Part shown: positions 27,361-36,901 of the stretch, in pieces
How the letters are laid out: each line of letters opens with the position of its first letter
Numbering within the stretch: the first letter of the stretch is position 1
Source: Corynebacterium choanae
GTDB lineage: Bacteria; Actinomycetota; Actinomycetes; Mycobacteriales; Mycobacteriaceae
Length of the DNA: 64,000 nt
NCBI RefSeq assembly: GCF_003813965.1
Contig: NZ_CP033896.1
Coordinates: forward strand, 2,542,001-2,606,000
Direction of reading: 5' to 3'
Translations under genes and position numbers: made by a program
The notes under the pieces: model-generated
What the model saw: the letters and a program-made list of their open reading frames with translations, nothing else
Database searches by the model: none
Told to the model about the DNA's origin: nothing

Positions 27361-27981
27361 CTAGGCGTTGTCTTCCGCGTCAGCCCACAATGCCCGCATC
27401 TCAGCGGCGGTTTCAACCGCAGTTTCGTAATCAGGCAACAATTCCCGTTCGACAAAATCTTGAAACGCTGGCGCGAAACGATCCTTTTCGCTCAAAATAT
27501 CCATTCCTGCCGGCCACGCAATGTTGAGCGTGGGGTCGAACGGATTGATCCCATGCTCCACGACGGGATTGTATTCCGCAGTCGTCAGATACATCACCGT
27601 GGCGTCGGTGATAGCAGCGAAACCGTGGGCAAACCCGTCGGGCACAAACACACTCTTGCGATTTTCGGCGCTTAACTCGACTGTGGTGTGCTTGCCAAAG
27701 GTAGGTGAACCGCTGCGAATGTCAACAATAACGTCAAGAATGGTTCCTGCGGCACAATGCACCCATTTTGCTTGGCCTGGGGGAAGCTCAGCAAAGTGCA
27801 GCCCGCGAATAACACCTTCCCGGGAGACGCTGACATTGGCCTGTTCAACACCGAAGGGATAGCCGGTGAGTTCAATAAACTCGCTGGTTTTAAACCATTC
27901 AGCGAAACTTCCGCGTTCGTCAGGATGCACCTGGGGGGTGCTGATCAGCACATCGGGCAGGATGGTATCTCGTGCAAGCAT
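27361..27981 (-). CDS. rmlC: dTDP-4-dehydrorhamnose 3,5-epimerase
   Basis: RmlC epimerises dTDP-4-keto-6-deoxyglucose at C3 and C5. The 206-residue cupin carries VHPDERGSFAEWFK, QANVSVSREGVIRGLHFA with the catalytic His, the KWVHCAAGTILDVIVDIR strand, and the tyrosine segment in TTAEYNPVVEHGINPFDP. In several corynebacteria RmlC is fused to the reductase RmlD; here the protein ends after the cupin and no rmlD frame follows, so the reductase must be encoded elsewhere. The ATG at 27979-27981 fits the conserved N-terminus. Confidence 0.93.
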   Translation of the reverse strand: MLARDTILPDVLISTPQVHPDERGSFAEWFKTSEFIELTGYPFGVEQANVSVSREGVIRGLHFAELPPGQAKWVHCAAGTILDVIVDIRSGSPTFGKHTTVELSAENRKSVFVPDGFAHGFAAITDATVMYLTTAEYNPVVEHGINPFDPTLNIAWPAGMDILSEKDRFAPAFQDFVERELLPDYETAVETAAEMRALWADAEDNA

Positions 27982-28157
27982 GCCCTTGAGTCTACTGGGG
28001 TGAACCTGTCAGTGACAGGCCGACACGATCCAAAGCACCCTGTTGGCCAGGTTTGTGTGCTCGACTGGATTGTGCTGATCCTGCCAGGTGCCCTGTCCAG
28101 CACAACACGGGCAACGATTCCCTGCCCCGCCCCTGTTGCAGGTTTGTTGCAAACAGA

Positions 28158-29192
28158 CTAGCTGCCGGTGGCATCGCCACCGTTGCCGGTGATCGTTTCG
28201 GATTGTTGATAAAACGCCTCAGCCTGCTGCCGGGAATTCGCCCACCACTGCGGATTTTCCCGATACCAGGCAACAGTTTCAGCAAGCCCGGCACGAAAAT
28301 CCCGATGCTGCGGCTCCCACCCGAGCGCCAGCGTGGACGAGGCATCGATCGCATAGCGTCGGTCGTGACCCGCCCGGTCGGTGACGTGCACATAATCATG
28401 GGGATCCGCCCCAACAATCTCCAACAGATAGGCGATCACCTGCGCATTAGTGTGCTCACCATCGGCGCCGATGAGATAGGTTTCACCGAGCTGGCCGGAT
28501 TCTATAATTTTCCACACCGCATCATTGTGGTCGTCGACATGAATCCAGTCACGCACATGCTGCCCGCTGCCATACAGCCGCGGCTGCTGCCCGGAGAGCA
28601 GCGCAGTGATCTGGCGGGGAATAAACTTTTCTGGATGCTGGCGCGGACCGTAATTATTTGAACAGTTACTGATGGTGGCAGCCAGGCCAAAGGAGCGAAT
28701 ATAGGCGCGCACAAAATGGTCTGCGGAGGCTTTCGACGCCGAATACGGCGACGATGGCCGATAGCAGGTGTCCGGGGTGAATTTGTGCGGATCGTCGAAG
28801 GCTAAATCCCCAAACACTTCATCCGTAGAGATGTGGTGAAGCCGTTTGCTGTGTCGCACAGCCGCCTCACACACCCCGATCGTTCCTAAAACATTGGTGG
28901 TGGCAAACCGCAGCGGATCGCGAAGCGACTGGTCGTTGTGGCTTTCCGCGGCGAAATGCACCACCACATCATGCTCGGCAACCAGCTTATCGACTAACGG
29001 TTTGTCGCAAATATCGCCGACTACCAGATCAAAGCGGGAGGGATAGTTATCCGCTAATCCGGCTAAAGATTGCGGATTGGCTGCATAGCCCATGATGTCC
29101 AACACCGTGATGGTGCAATCATGCTGGGCAAGACTGCGGTGGACAAAGTTCGAGCCGATAAACCCGGCTCCGCCGGTGACGAGCAGACGCAT
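28158..29192 (-). CDS. rmlB: dTDP-glucose 4,6-dehydratase
   Basis: RmlB converts dTDP-glucose to dTDP-4-keto-6-deoxyglucose using bound NAD. The 344-residue extended SDR protein starts at 29190-29192 with the Rossmann motif RLLVTGGAGFIGSNFVH. It shows HFAAESHNDQSLRDP, LHHISTDEVFGDL with the catalytic Asp-Glu pair, and YSASKASADHFVRAYIRSFG with the Tyr-x3-Lys dyad, then NYGPRQHPEKFIPRQI. A longer frame to 29423 is rejected because the Rossmann motif should be N-terminal. It is about 175 bases upstream of rmlC on the same strand. Confidence 0.95.
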   Translation of the reverse strand: MRLLVTGGAGFIGSNFVHRSLAQHDCTITVLDIMGYAANPQSLAGLADNYPSRFDLVVGDICDKPLVDKLVAEHDVVVHFAAESHNDQSLRDPLRFATTNVLGTIGVCEAAVRHSKRLHHISTDEVFGDLAFDDPHKFTPDTCYRPSSPYSASKASADHFVRAYIRSFGLAATISNCSNNYGPRQHPEKFIPRQITALLSGQQPRLYGSGQHVRDWIHVDDHNDAVWKIIESGQLGETYLIGADGEHTNAQVIAYLLEIVGADPHDYVHVTDRAGHDRRYAIDASSTLALGWEPQHRDFRAGLAETVAWYRENPQWWANSRQQAEAFYQQSETITGNGGDATGS

Positions 29193-29268
29193 GGGTTGTA
29201 TTGTAGGCGGTGGCCACACTGCCCCGGACAACAGCACCGTCCCTGCCGTGTGGAGCACGGTTTTTTTA

Positions 29269-29925
29269 CTAGGCCAGCCGCCCCGTGAATGTTGCGATGG
29301 CCAGCAGAATAAGAATAATCCCGCCGGCTCGGGTGATGCGGCCGATGACAGGGGAATCGGCGGCAAGTTTACCGCGCACCAGATGCGCTGCCTGAATCCA
29401 GGCTGAATCGCTGATGATGCCAATAATGGTGGGCACGAGAGCCAAAATGATCAGCCCAGGTAACGGTTGCACATCTTGCGGAAGGAAGGTGGGCACGATC
29501 GTGGTGTAGGCGATCACCACTTTGATGTTGGTTGCGCCAAGCACAAAACCTGCCAACAATGGCTGCTGCTGTGGGGATGGCCGGTTGCCTGTTGGCTGCT
29601 GAGGGTTGGGCTGCGGGTCAAGGTGATGCTTGCTGGTGAGATAACTCAACCCGAGAAGCAGCAGCACCACTGCCCCGGCGATGCGGATTATGAGATGAAT
29701 AATCGGATAGGTGGAAACCAAACTGCCCAGGAGCACCACCAACACCAGCCCGAGGACGGTTGCCCCCAGCATATGTCCCCACATGGAGGCGAATGCGGCC
29801 CGGCGGGATTGGGTCAGTGTCTGGTTGACCAGAAACACAATCGCCGGACCAGGCATAGCGATCAGCACGGTGACTGCAAGCGCCAACGAAAGGCAGGCGG
29901 CAAGCAAGGAAGAAGAAAGCAGCAT
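29269..29925 (-). CDS. LysE-family (RhtB-type) amino-acid exporter
   Basis: The 218-residue protein has about six membrane helices and the family start pattern ITVLIAMPGPAIVFLVNQ-like (here VTVLIAMPGPAIVFLVNQTL) followed by the conserved cytoplasmic loop with RRAAFASMWGHMLGATV. A hydrophilic loop rich in Gln and Pro around residues 100-125 separates the two halves. The ATG at 29923-29925 has AAAGGAAAG 6-14 bases upstream. LysE/RhtB proteins export amino acids such as lysine, homoserine or threonine; the substrate here is not evident. It precedes rmlB on the same strand by about 75 bases. Confidence 0.85.
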   Translation of the reverse strand: MLLSSSLLAACLSLALAVTVLIAMPGPAIVFLVNQTLTQSRRAAFASMWGHMLGATVLGLVLVVLLGSLVSTYPIIHLIIRIAGAVVLLLLGLSYLTSKHHLDPQPNPQQPTGNRPSPQQQPLLAGFVLGATNIKVVIAYTTIVPTFLPQDVQPLPGLIILALVPTIIGIISDSAWIQAAHLVRGKLAADSPVIGRITRAGGIILILLAIATFTGRLA

Positions 29926-30145
29926 GCGTCTTTCCTTTCGATGGATAAAGATCCGGGATGGTTGGCCGGGCTGGTAGGGGGAATGCGGCAAGCAGACATC
30001 TTGCAGCTAGACAACCCTGCTGGTTTTGCCATGTGGGCAGTGTGATGGTTTGCAAGGTGACGGTTGTTCCACTCGCACCTGCCACAGTATGGACCTGGTG
30101 CCGCGGCAGGCACCAGATCGGCGAGCCGGTGCCGTCTACACAATA

Positions 30146-30183
30146 AGGCGGGAATCATCGACTGCAGCCGACGATTCCCGCAA
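30146..30183 (-). terminator. probable terminator after ccsB
   Basis: A stem of 9 bp plus 3 bp (GCGGGAATC...GATTCCCGC, 30148-30181) lies about 45 bases past the ccsB stop codon. The minus-strand tail after it is CTTATTGT, a weak T-run. Confidence 0.5.
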
Positions 30184-30224
30184 AAGAAAAACGCTAGAGG
30201 AACACCACCAGGTGGGGGTGGTAA

Positions 30225-31232
30225 CTAGTTCAATCCGGCGTAGGAGTGCAGCGAACTGACCACCAGGTTAACGAAGAACAAATTAAACACCATCGTGGCG
30301 AAAGCCACAATATTGATCCATGCCGCTTTTTGATCCCGCCAGCCGGTGGTTGCCCGGGCGTGCAGGTAGGCAGCATACAGCAGCCAGGTGATAAGGGATA
30401 CGGTTTCTTTCGCATCCCAGTTCCAGAACCGGCCCCAGGCGGATTCCGCCCACAGTGCCCCCAACACAATCCCCAACCCAAAAATGGGCAGCGCCCAAAT
30501 TGCGCACTTGTAGGCAATCTCGTCGAGGGTTTGCGCACTCGGCAACGGTTTCACCAGCCGACCGAAGAAGCCGTGTTCCTTGCCGGGGGCTTGCCGAAGC
30601 CGAACCAAATACATCAGGCTAGCCACCCCAGAGATCATGCCCACACCGGCCCCAATAGACACCACAGAAACATGGAATGGAAACCAGTAGGATTTCAGCG
30701 CCGGGTTCAGCGGTCCTGCGGCGACGGCAAGTTTGGTTCCCCCATAGAACAGCAAAGCAACCACCGGGGTAAGTACCCACGGCCACATGACCAGCAGATT
30801 CTTTCGGGCGATCGCTACGGCGGCGATCACCATCGCGATCAGGGTGGTCAACGAAATATATTCGTACAGGTTCCCCCATGGGAAACGGGCAGTTGCCAGG
30901 CCGCGCAGCACCACTGATGCACCGTGAATCAGCAGGGCTAGCCACACCAGGCTTTGAGACATTGCGCCAAGCTTGTGGGCTGTCTTCCCGCCGGTGCTAG
31001 CACCATTGGTGGTGGCATCCGGTGTGGGACTGTCCAAGACTGTTGTGGTGTGTGCGGCCTGCCGAGTATTGCCCACAGTAGCGGCAGCGGGGCTGCGGCG
31101 GACACGGGAAGCAACAGTGTTAGCTTGCTTGCCGTAGTAGATGGCAGCTAAGGCGAGCGCCAGCAGATAGATGACCACCGCGGTTTGATAGGCGAGGTCG
31201 GAAAAATGGGCCAGGTTTGTATCAACAGGCAT
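30225..31232 (-). CDS. ccsB: system II cytochrome c biogenesis protein CcsB (CcsA/CcmC-like heme handler)
   Basis: This 335-residue polytopic membrane protein works with ResB to carry heme across the membrane and attach it to apocytochrome c. About eight helices are visible, and the tryptophan-rich heme motif WGRFWNWDAKETVSLITWL, flanked by conserved His residues (a PFHVSVVSIG segment and YLHARATTGW), is diagnostic. A cytoplasmic insert of about 60 residues rich in Ala and Thr follows the first helix. It is the last gene of the tlpA-ccdA-resB-ccsB cluster and lies 177 bases after resB. Some annotations call this protein CcsA; Rv0529 is the probable ortholog. Confidence 0.93.
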   Translation of the reverse strand: MPVDTNLAHFSDLAYQTAVVIYLLALALAAIYYGKQANTVASRVRRSPAAATVGNTRQAAHTTTVLDSPTPDATTNGASTGGKTAHKLGAMSQSLVWLALLIHGASVVLRGLATARFPWGNLYEYISLTTLIAMVIAAVAIARKNLLVMWPWVLTPVVALLFYGGTKLAVAAGPLNPALKSYWFPFHVSVVSIGAGVGMISGVASLMYLVRLRQAPGKEHGFFGRLVKPLPSAQTLDEIAYKCAIWALPIFGLGIVLGALWAESAWGRFWNWDAKETVSLITWLLYAAYLHARATTGWRDQKAAWINIVAFATMVFNLFFVNLVVSSLHSYAGLN

Positions 31233-31409
31233 AGACGGTCTTTCTTACGGGTGGTTGTCAGCAACAGCATAGTCGCACTTTCGGGTGCTGTGGCAGTTCG
31301 CCACCATTCCCGTCGCACCGTTGCTGTATCGGTGCGCCCCTCTGTGAAACCGATTGGTTCACCTGTTGGGCGAACAGGCTGCGTCAAAATTGTGCGCGAC
31401 ACAAGGTGG

Positions 31410-32996
31410 TTACTCGTCGTCCTCGATGCGAAGCAAGCGATGCGCCGCCTGTGTGAATTCGCTTCCCCAGCCGGCACGGTCGGTGCGTGCCATACCCCCC
31501 ATAGTGACAATGGTGGTGCCATCGGTTCCAGGGGTGAGCCGCACCCAGATTCGCCGCCGTTTAATAGATAGCGAACCGACCAGCCCCGCCAAGGTTATCA
31601 GGGTGGCGATAAGCACCCAGATCTCGGTGGGGTCGTGACTTATCTGCAGGTTGACGAATTCTTTTGCACCGTTAAAGCGGATCGTTGTCCCGTCATCCAA
31701 GGTGACTTCTTCCCCGGCAAGCAAGTTGACTCGTTGAATTTTTTGCAGCGCACCACTGTGAACTTGCCCCATGTCGAGGGCGAAGATGGATTGGCCGCGC
31801 CCGGTGTCTAATCCGGTGTCGCCCCGATAAATATCGACCGCAACTGCCGGGTTGCGTAGCGCAGGGAAGGAGGACAGCAAAATATTGCCTTCGTCGCCGG
31901 TAAACGCGGCGGTGGGTGCGAACAGTCCTTGAATGGCTAGCTGATGCTGTCGCCGGTCGTACAGATCCGGATACATGCCGGCCGGTGGATCAAATCGTTG
32001 CACCCCGGAGGATAAAAAGTAGGTGAGATCGTCGGGTCGAAATTGCACTGTTTGGGTGCGGGTTTCCCCATCCGGCCAAGTGACCGTGAAGGTGGGGGCG
32101 AAACCGTGGCCTTGCAAATACACCCGGTTGCCGTCGATTCGCAGCGGATGGTTCACCCGCAGCAGATAAGGCTGCCAGGTGGTGATGTCGCTAAAGACGG
32201 CATCCCCGGTGGCGTAGCGGACTTCCGCCCGGAAATCGTCGGCTTGCCCGGTGGCATGATATTCGGCGGTGAAACTGTCGACTTGAACACAAAACGTGTC
32301 TAGGTTGGTGCCGTCGACCAGCGCACCCCACCGGTAGTCGTCAAAGTTCGCAAACGCAGTATTACAGAATTGACTGGTGGGATTGTCTTTGTCGGCGATA
32401 ACAATGACTTGGCCTTCATAGGAGACAAGTTTGCCTAGGCAAACCCCGACGAGCACCCCTACCAGTCCAAGGTGGAACACCAGGTTGGCGACTTCCCGCA
32501 GGAACCCTTTTTCCGCCGCAAACGACCATTGCCCGGCGCGGTCTTCTGCGGGGGTGTAGCTGGCGGTGCGCCACTTCGCAAAGAGGTGACGTACTTCGTC
32601 TTGTGCTGCGGCCAGATCCGCATCGATAGTGCCTTGCTGATAGTGCGGCAGCCGGGACAGGTTTTTAGGGGCGCGCACCGGCGGCTGCTGATAGGCCTGC
32701 CAGGCTTGCACAGTCCGCGGGATGATACAGCCGATGAGGGAGAAAAACAGCAGCACATAGATGGCGGTAAACCACGTGGAGCCGAAAACATCAAACAGCT
32801 GGAGTCGATCATAGACTTCGCCAAGCCGGCCGTTGGCGGCGATATAGTCGGCGACTTTCGTTTCATTGACGTTGCGTTGCGGCAGCAGCACACCGGGGAT
32901 TGCGCCAACTGCCAGGAGGAAGAGCAGCATCAAGGCGGTGCGCATGCTGGTGAGCCATCGCCACGCCCGTCCACTGAAGTGGGAAACCTTGTTCAT
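31410..32996 (-). CDS. resB: cytochrome c biogenesis protein ResB
   Basis: ResB partners with CcsB in the system II heme lyase complex. The 528-residue protein has membrane helices near residues 17-37 (the MRTALMLLFLLAVGAIPG segment), 70-90 and 165-185, a large extracytoplasmic domain with VNHPLRIDGNRVYLQGHGFAP, and a last helix near residue 480 (IWVLIATLITLAGLVGSL), the usual ResB topology. The conserved extracytoplasmic GHG segment is present. It follows ccdA after about 190 bases, a spacer that contains CTGTG-type pentamer repeats. Confidence 0.93.
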   Translation of the reverse strand: MNKVSHFSGRAWRWLTSMRTALMLLFLLAVGAIPGVLLPQRNVNETKVADYIAANGRLGEVYDRLQLFDVFGSTWFTAIYVLLFFSLIGCIIPRTVQAWQAYQQPPVRAPKNLSRLPHYQQGTIDADLAAAQDEVRHLFAKWRTASYTPAEDRAGQWSFAAEKGFLREVANLVFHLGLVGVLVGVCLGKLVSYEGQVIVIADKDNPTSQFCNTAFANFDDYRWGALVDGTNLDTFCVQVDSFTAEYHATGQADDFRAEVRYATGDAVFSDITTWQPYLLRVNHPLRIDGNRVYLQGHGFAPTFTVTWPDGETRTQTVQFRPDDLTYFLSSGVQRFDPPAGMYPDLYDRRQHQLAIQGLFAPTAAFTGDEGNILLSSFPALRNPAVAVDIYRGDTGLDTGRGQSIFALDMGQVHSGALQKIQRVNLLAGEEVTLDDGTTIRFNGAKEFVNLQISHDPTEIWVLIATLITLAGLVGSLSIKRRRIWVRLTPGTDGTTIVTMGGMARTDRAGWGSEFTQAAHRLLRIEDDE

Positions 32997-33189
32997 GTCT
33001 GATCTGCTGTTCTTGTTCTATTGAATCGTTGTGTGAATTGTTGGGTTGAAGATTGTTGCCGCTGCGGCACCCCGCCCTCGTAGCAGACGAGTGCATGGAA
33101 GGCGATGCCACCGAATGCTGTGTACTGCACTGTGTAGCTGTGCTGTGCTGTGTTGGGCTTATGCTGGGCTGTACTTGTACTGTGCGGAA

Positions 33190-33993
33190 TTAGATTGCCG
33201 CATAGGACGCGGAAACTGTCCAGTTCCGGACAATGGCGATGAATTCTGCCCACATGCCGGTCACCAGTGCCACACCGACCAACATCAAAGTGATGCCGCC
33301 GATAAGTTGAATGGTGCGTGAGTGTCGACGCAGCAGGTCGACGCCGCGCACCGCCCACAATGATCCTAGTGCGAGCAGCACAAACGGCAGGCCTAGGCCT
33401 ACACAGTAGCCGATAATCAGCAGGGTGCCTTTCGCGGCGGTGACCCCGGCGGTGCCTGCCGCCACAGAGATGATCGCGGCTAGGGTCGGCCCTAAACATG
33501 GTGTCCAGCCAAGGGCAAACACCGCCCCCAACAGTGGGGCACCAATAATGGTGGATAGCCGGCGCGGATGGAACCGCCGTTCCTGCTGCAGGGCGGGGAT
33601 CCAGCCGATAAATGCCAACCCCATAATGATGGTGATAATCCCGCCGATGCGTTGCAGCAGCTCGGTTTGGACTTGGATGGCGGCGATCGCCCCAAAGACT
33701 GTGACTGTTGCTAGCACAAACACGACGGTGAATCCGGCTACGAACAGCAGGGCGGCGGCAGCAACTTTTCGCCGATGGTTGTTGGCCACGGTGAGATTAC
33801 CGGCAGAGTCGTAGGTTACTTCCGCCCCAACAACCCCGGCCAAATAGGATAAATAGCCAGGCACCAGCGGTATCACACACGGGGAGGCGAAGGACACCAG
33901 TCCGGCGATGAGCGCTGCCGCCATCCCCACCAGTAGGCTTCCTGAGATCACCTGGTCAGCAAGCAGCTGGCCGGCGGCAGCAACAACCATCAT
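33190..33993 (-). CDS. ccdA: cytochrome c biogenesis protein CcdA (thiol-disulfide electron carrier)
   Basis: CcdA passes electrons from cytoplasmic thioredoxin across the membrane to the TlpA/ResA-like protein that reduces apocytochrome c. The 267-residue protein has six to seven helices and both redox cysteines of the family: FASPCVIPLVPGYLSY in the first helix and LGWTPCLGPTLAAI in the fourth. Its ATG overlaps the stop codon of the upstream tlpA-like gene (TGATG at 33991-33995), indicating translational coupling. An extra loop of about 20 residues (VTYDSAGNLTVANNHRRK) lies between helices 1 and 2. Confidence 0.95.
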   Translation of the reverse strand: MMVVAAAGQLLADQVISGSLLVGMAAALIAGLVSFASPCVIPLVPGYLSYLAGVVGAEVTYDSAGNLTVANNHRRKVAAAALLFVAGFTVVFVLATVTVFGAIAAIQVQTELLQRIGGIITIIMGLAFIGWIPALQQERRFHPRRLSTIIGAPLLGAVFALGWTPCLGPTLAAIISVAAGTAGVTAAKGTLLIIGYCVGLGLPFVLLALGSLWAVRGVDLLRRHSRTIQLIGGITLMLVGVALVTGMWAEFIAIVRNWTVSASYAAI

Positions 33994-34613
33994 CAGGCGG
34001 TCTCGCTTTCCAATTCGTTAGTGACAGCAAGCACTTCATCGGCGGTGATGGCACGCAAAAATACGGCGGCGACGCGCTGCTGTTTGTCCAACACGATGGT
34101 GGTGGGGATCACCGATGCGGGTACCCCGCCGAGGGCGGCCGCGGTTTTAAACGGCGGATCATAGATCGACGGATAGGTTGCCCCATTGTCAGTGATGAAG
34201 TCTTGGGCGATGGCACGGGAATTGTCGCGCACATTAATGCCAAGCACACTGCCGCCGTGGCGTTGCAGGGTTTCGTGGATTTCTTGAAGATCATCAATTT
34301 CGGTGCGGCACGGCCCGCACCACTGCCCCCAGGCGGAAAGCACAGTGACCCCGCCGGCGAAGTCTTCACTGGCAATGGTGTGTCCGGGATCCATAAGGGA
34401 TTCGCCGCTAAATGGGGCGATGGGTTTGCGTTCCGCCGGACTGTAGCGGATTTCCAGCTGACCACCGGGGGATGCGAATTGGAATGTTTCCGCGGCGATC
34501 ACCCCCTCATCGGCTGCTGGTTGACTGCTGCAGCCGGCAAGCAGCAGCAGGGCGGCAGCGGGAGTGATCAATACCCGGCGCGCAAACGTGTGTGGTTGGG
34601 GTTGCACCAGCAA
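33993..34613 (-). CDS. TlpA/ResA-family thioredoxin-like lipoprotein
   Basis: The 206-residue protein reduces apocytochrome c cysteines on the outer face of the membrane before heme attachment. The signal sequence ends in a lipobox, LLLAGCSS, so it is predicted to be a lipoprotein. The thioredoxin active site is AWGQWCGPCRTEIDDLQ, with the cis-proline in VPASVIPTTIVLD. The start codon is TTG at 34613 or GTG at 34607, both following AAAGGAG. It overlaps ccdA by one base and is the first gene of the cytochrome c maturation cluster; a 19-bp tandem duplication lies just upstream. Confidence 0.92.
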   Translation of the reverse strand: MLVQPQPHTFARRVLITPAAALLLLAGCSSQPAADEGVIAAETFQFASPGGQLEIRYSPAERKPIAPFSGESLMDPGHTIASEDFAGGVTVLSAWGQWCGPCRTEIDDLQEIHETLQRHGGSVLGINVRDNSRAIAQDFITDNGATYPSIYDPPFKTAAALGGVPASVIPTTIVLDKQQRVAAVFLRAITADEVLAVTNELESETA

Positions 34614-34625
34614 TCCTGCTCCTTT

Positions 34626-34663
34626 TTCTACCTGGGGTGACGTGTTCTACCTGGGGTGAGGTG
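34626..34663. repeat. 19-bp tandem duplication upstream of the tlpA-like gene
   Basis: Two adjacent copies (34626-34644 and 34645-34663) of ttctacctggggtgacgtg differ at one base. They lie 13-50 bases upstream of the tlpA-like start, in the position of a promoter or operator. Confidence 0.8.
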
Positions 34664-34796
34664 CGCTTGCCTGCCGCAGTGTGCAGGACGGGTGGGGATG
34701 GGTGGGTGCCCGCGCCGACAGCGACTTTCCACCATAGCGGATGTTGCTGAGGTGGGGGGTAACGGCGACTGGTGGCAGGCAGCTTTGGCGGGCGGG

Positions 34797-35408
34797 CTAA
34801 ATGTGTTGGGCGGGGGCAGAGTAGTACATGTCGCTGATCTGGTCGCCGTCGAAAACAAGGGAGGTCACTGACGCTAGATCGCATTGCCGCAGCGCCGGAT
34901 TGTGGGCAAGCGGCAGGCCGCGGACGGCGCGTTGCATCATCACAATGGGCAGCTGGTGGGATACACAGATCGCTTCGTGGCCTTCGGCTTTCGCCCGGGC
35001 ATGGGCGACGGCCTGCTGCATGCGGTGATGAATTTGGGTGTAGGACTCGCCCCAGGAGGGTTCAAGCGGGTTGTACAGCAGTGGCCACAGCCGCGGATTG
35101 GTGAGGAGTTCAGTATTCCAGCCGCGGATGCGATGGCCTTGCAGATTGTTGCCGGCTTCGATGAGATTGTCGTCGGTGTCGATGTCAAGACCGGTGATCT
35201 CTGCGATGGGGGCGGCAGTTTCTTGTGCCCGCTGCAGCGGGGATGCAGCTAAATAGGTGACGTCAGCACCGGTGAAGGCGCGGGCGGTGCGGGCAGCTTG
35301 GCTGATGCCGCGGGAGGAAAGATGATAGCCGGGCAGCTGCCCGTAGAGGATTTTCTCCGGGTTGAACACTTCCCCGTGGCGAACGAGGTGGACGATGGTG
35401 ATAGCCAC
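34797..35408 (-). CDS. histidine phosphatase family protein (phosphoglycerate mutase-like)
   Basis: The 203-residue product has the catalytic RHG motif close to its start (VHLVRHGEVFNPEKILYGQ), a second catalytic histidine in EAICVSHQLPIVMM, and a phosphate-binding Arg in SSRGISQAARTARAF. The GTG at 35406-35408 is preferred because AAAAGGAG lies about 10 bases upstream; a longer frame is possible. Rv0525 occupies the same place between hemL and the tlpA-like gene in M. tuberculosis. Whether it is a mutase or a phosphatase cannot be told, and its position in the heme/cytochrome c region may reflect only old synteny. Confidence 0.88.
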   Translation of the reverse strand: MAITIVHLVRHGEVFNPEKILYGQLPGYHLSSRGISQAARTARAFTGADVTYLAASPLQRAQETAAPIAEITGLDIDTDDNLIEAGNNLQGHRIRGWNTELLTNPRLWPLLYNPLEPSWGESYTQIHHRMQQAVAHARAKAEGHEAICVSHQLPIVMMQRAVRGLPLAHNPALRQCDLASVTSLVFDGDQISDMYYSAPAQHI

Positions 35409-35514
35409 GATGTGGATGCTCCTTTTCACGGCTGTGTGTTTGCAAGGGACAACGATGCTGGTGCACTGCTGTGGGAAACCCGCGGGCTGGTGCCCGCAGG
35501 TTTGGTGCCGCAGG

Positions 35515-36831
35515 CTATGGCCGGCGGGCTTGGGCGGCAGCTGCGGCTGCCGCATCCATCGCAGTTTCGATGCGTTGGAAGTCGTCGTCGGTTAATACCG
35601 CGGAGACAAACCAGGTTTCAAACACCGACGGGGAGATAAACACACCCCGGTCGAGCAGGGCATGGAAGAAGGCGGGGAAACGCCACGTGTCGGCGGCTTG
35701 CATGTCGGCAAAATTGTGGCCGGCACCTTCAGCGAACCGCACCGACAGCATGGTGGCTGCCCGCTGCACATGGTGGGCTACCCCATGTTTGTTCAACGCG
35801 GTGGTGACAATATCGGCCAACAGGTCGGCGTTGCGCCGCACCGTGTCATACACCGCTTCGGTGGCGAGCCGCAGCGACGCGGCACCGGCAGCCATCGCCA
35901 CCGGATTCCCGGAAAGTGTACCGGCCTGATACACCGGCCCGTTGGGGGAGAGTTTTTCCATAATGTCGCGGCGTCCGCCAAAGGCGGCGGCCGGCAGACC
36001 CCCGGAGATCACTTTCCCGAAGGTGGTGAGATCCCCAGCCACCCCGTCGACGCCATACCAGCCCTGATAGGAGGTGCGGAAACCGGTCATCACCTCGTCG
36101 ATGATCAGCAGCGCCCCATGATTGTGGCAGAGTTGTTTCAAAGCGGCATTGAAACCGTCGCGGGGCGCGACTGTTCCCATATTGCCAGGTGCAGCTTCGG
36201 TGATCACACACGCGATCGCATCCGGATATTCGGCAAATGCAGCCTCAACGGCGGCAAGATCGTTGTAGGGCAGCACAATCGTGTCAGCAGCTGTCGCCCC
36301 GGTCACCCCTGGGCTGTCCGGGTGGCTAAATGTAGCCACCCCAGAACCGGCGGCAACGAGTAGTGCATCCACATGGCCGTGATAGCAGCCGGCAAATTTG
36401 ATGATTTTCGACCGGCCGGTGAAGCCGCGGGCAAGCCGTACCGCGGACATGGTGGCTTCAGTACCAGAGTTGACGAAGCGCACCTCTTCCACTGAAGTGC
36501 GGGCAACAACAGTTTCGGCAAGTTCCACCTCGGCGGCGGTCGGTGCCCCATAGGACAGTCCTTTCGCAGCGGCCTGCGTGACCGCGGCAACAATCTCCGG
36601 GTGGGCATGCCCGAGCAGCATCGGCCCCCAAGAGCAGAACAAATCCACATAGTCGTTGCCGTCCACATCGAAGAGATGGGAGCCTTGCGCATGGTCGATA
36701 AACCTGGTTTGGCCACCGACCGAACCGAAGGCACGCACCGGCGAATTCACCCCACCTGGGGTGACTGCTTGTGCCCGGCGCAGCAGCTGCGCGCTGCCGT
36801 CCACTGTCGCAGAAGTAGGTTTGTTATTCAT
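35515..36831 (-). CDS. hemL: glutamate-1-semialdehyde 2,1-aminomutase
   Basis: HemL converts glutamate-1-semialdehyde to 5-aminolevulinate in the C5 pathway, using product from HemA. The 438-residue PLP enzyme shows [18 protein letters not shown] at the start, [21 protein letters not shown], the cofactor Asp in [12 protein letters not shown], and the catalytic lysine in [19 protein letters not shown]. The ATG at 36829-36831 fits the family; a longer frame to 36882 adds poorly conserved residues. It is downstream of hemY on the same strand with a spacer of about 135 bases that contains a 25-bp tandem duplication. Confidence 0.95.
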   Translation of the reverse strand: MNNKPTSATVDGSAQLLRRAQAVTPGGVNSPVRAFGSVGGQTRFIDHAQGSHLFDVDGNDYVDLFCSWGPMLLGHAHPEIVAAVTQAAAKGLSYGAPTAAEVELAETVVARTSVEEVRFVNSGTEATMSAVRLARGFTGRSKIIKFAGCYHGHVDALLVAAGSGVATFSHPDSPGVTGATAADTIVLPYNDLAAVEAAFAEYPDAIACVITEAAPGNMGTVAPRDGFNAALKQLCHNHGALLIIDEVMTGFRTSYQGWYGVDGVAGDLTTFGKVISGGLPAAAFGGRRDIMEKLSPNGPVYQAGTLSGNPVAMAAGAASLRLATEAVYDTVRRNADLLADIVTTALNKHGVAHHVQRAATMLSVRFAEGAGHNFADMQAADTWRFPAFFHALLDRGVFISPSVFETWFVSAVLTDDDFQRIETAMDAAAAAAAQARRP

Positions 36832-36901
36832 CACAGTATCCGTCCATTCCCTTGACTTAGTATCCCTTGCTTGACCTGCCACGCCAGAGTGCTGGCATCA
36901 G

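Noticed and set aside
28158..29423. Long 421-codon start for rmlB
   Set aside because: The Rossmann motif should be N-terminal; the ATG at 29190-29192 places it there.
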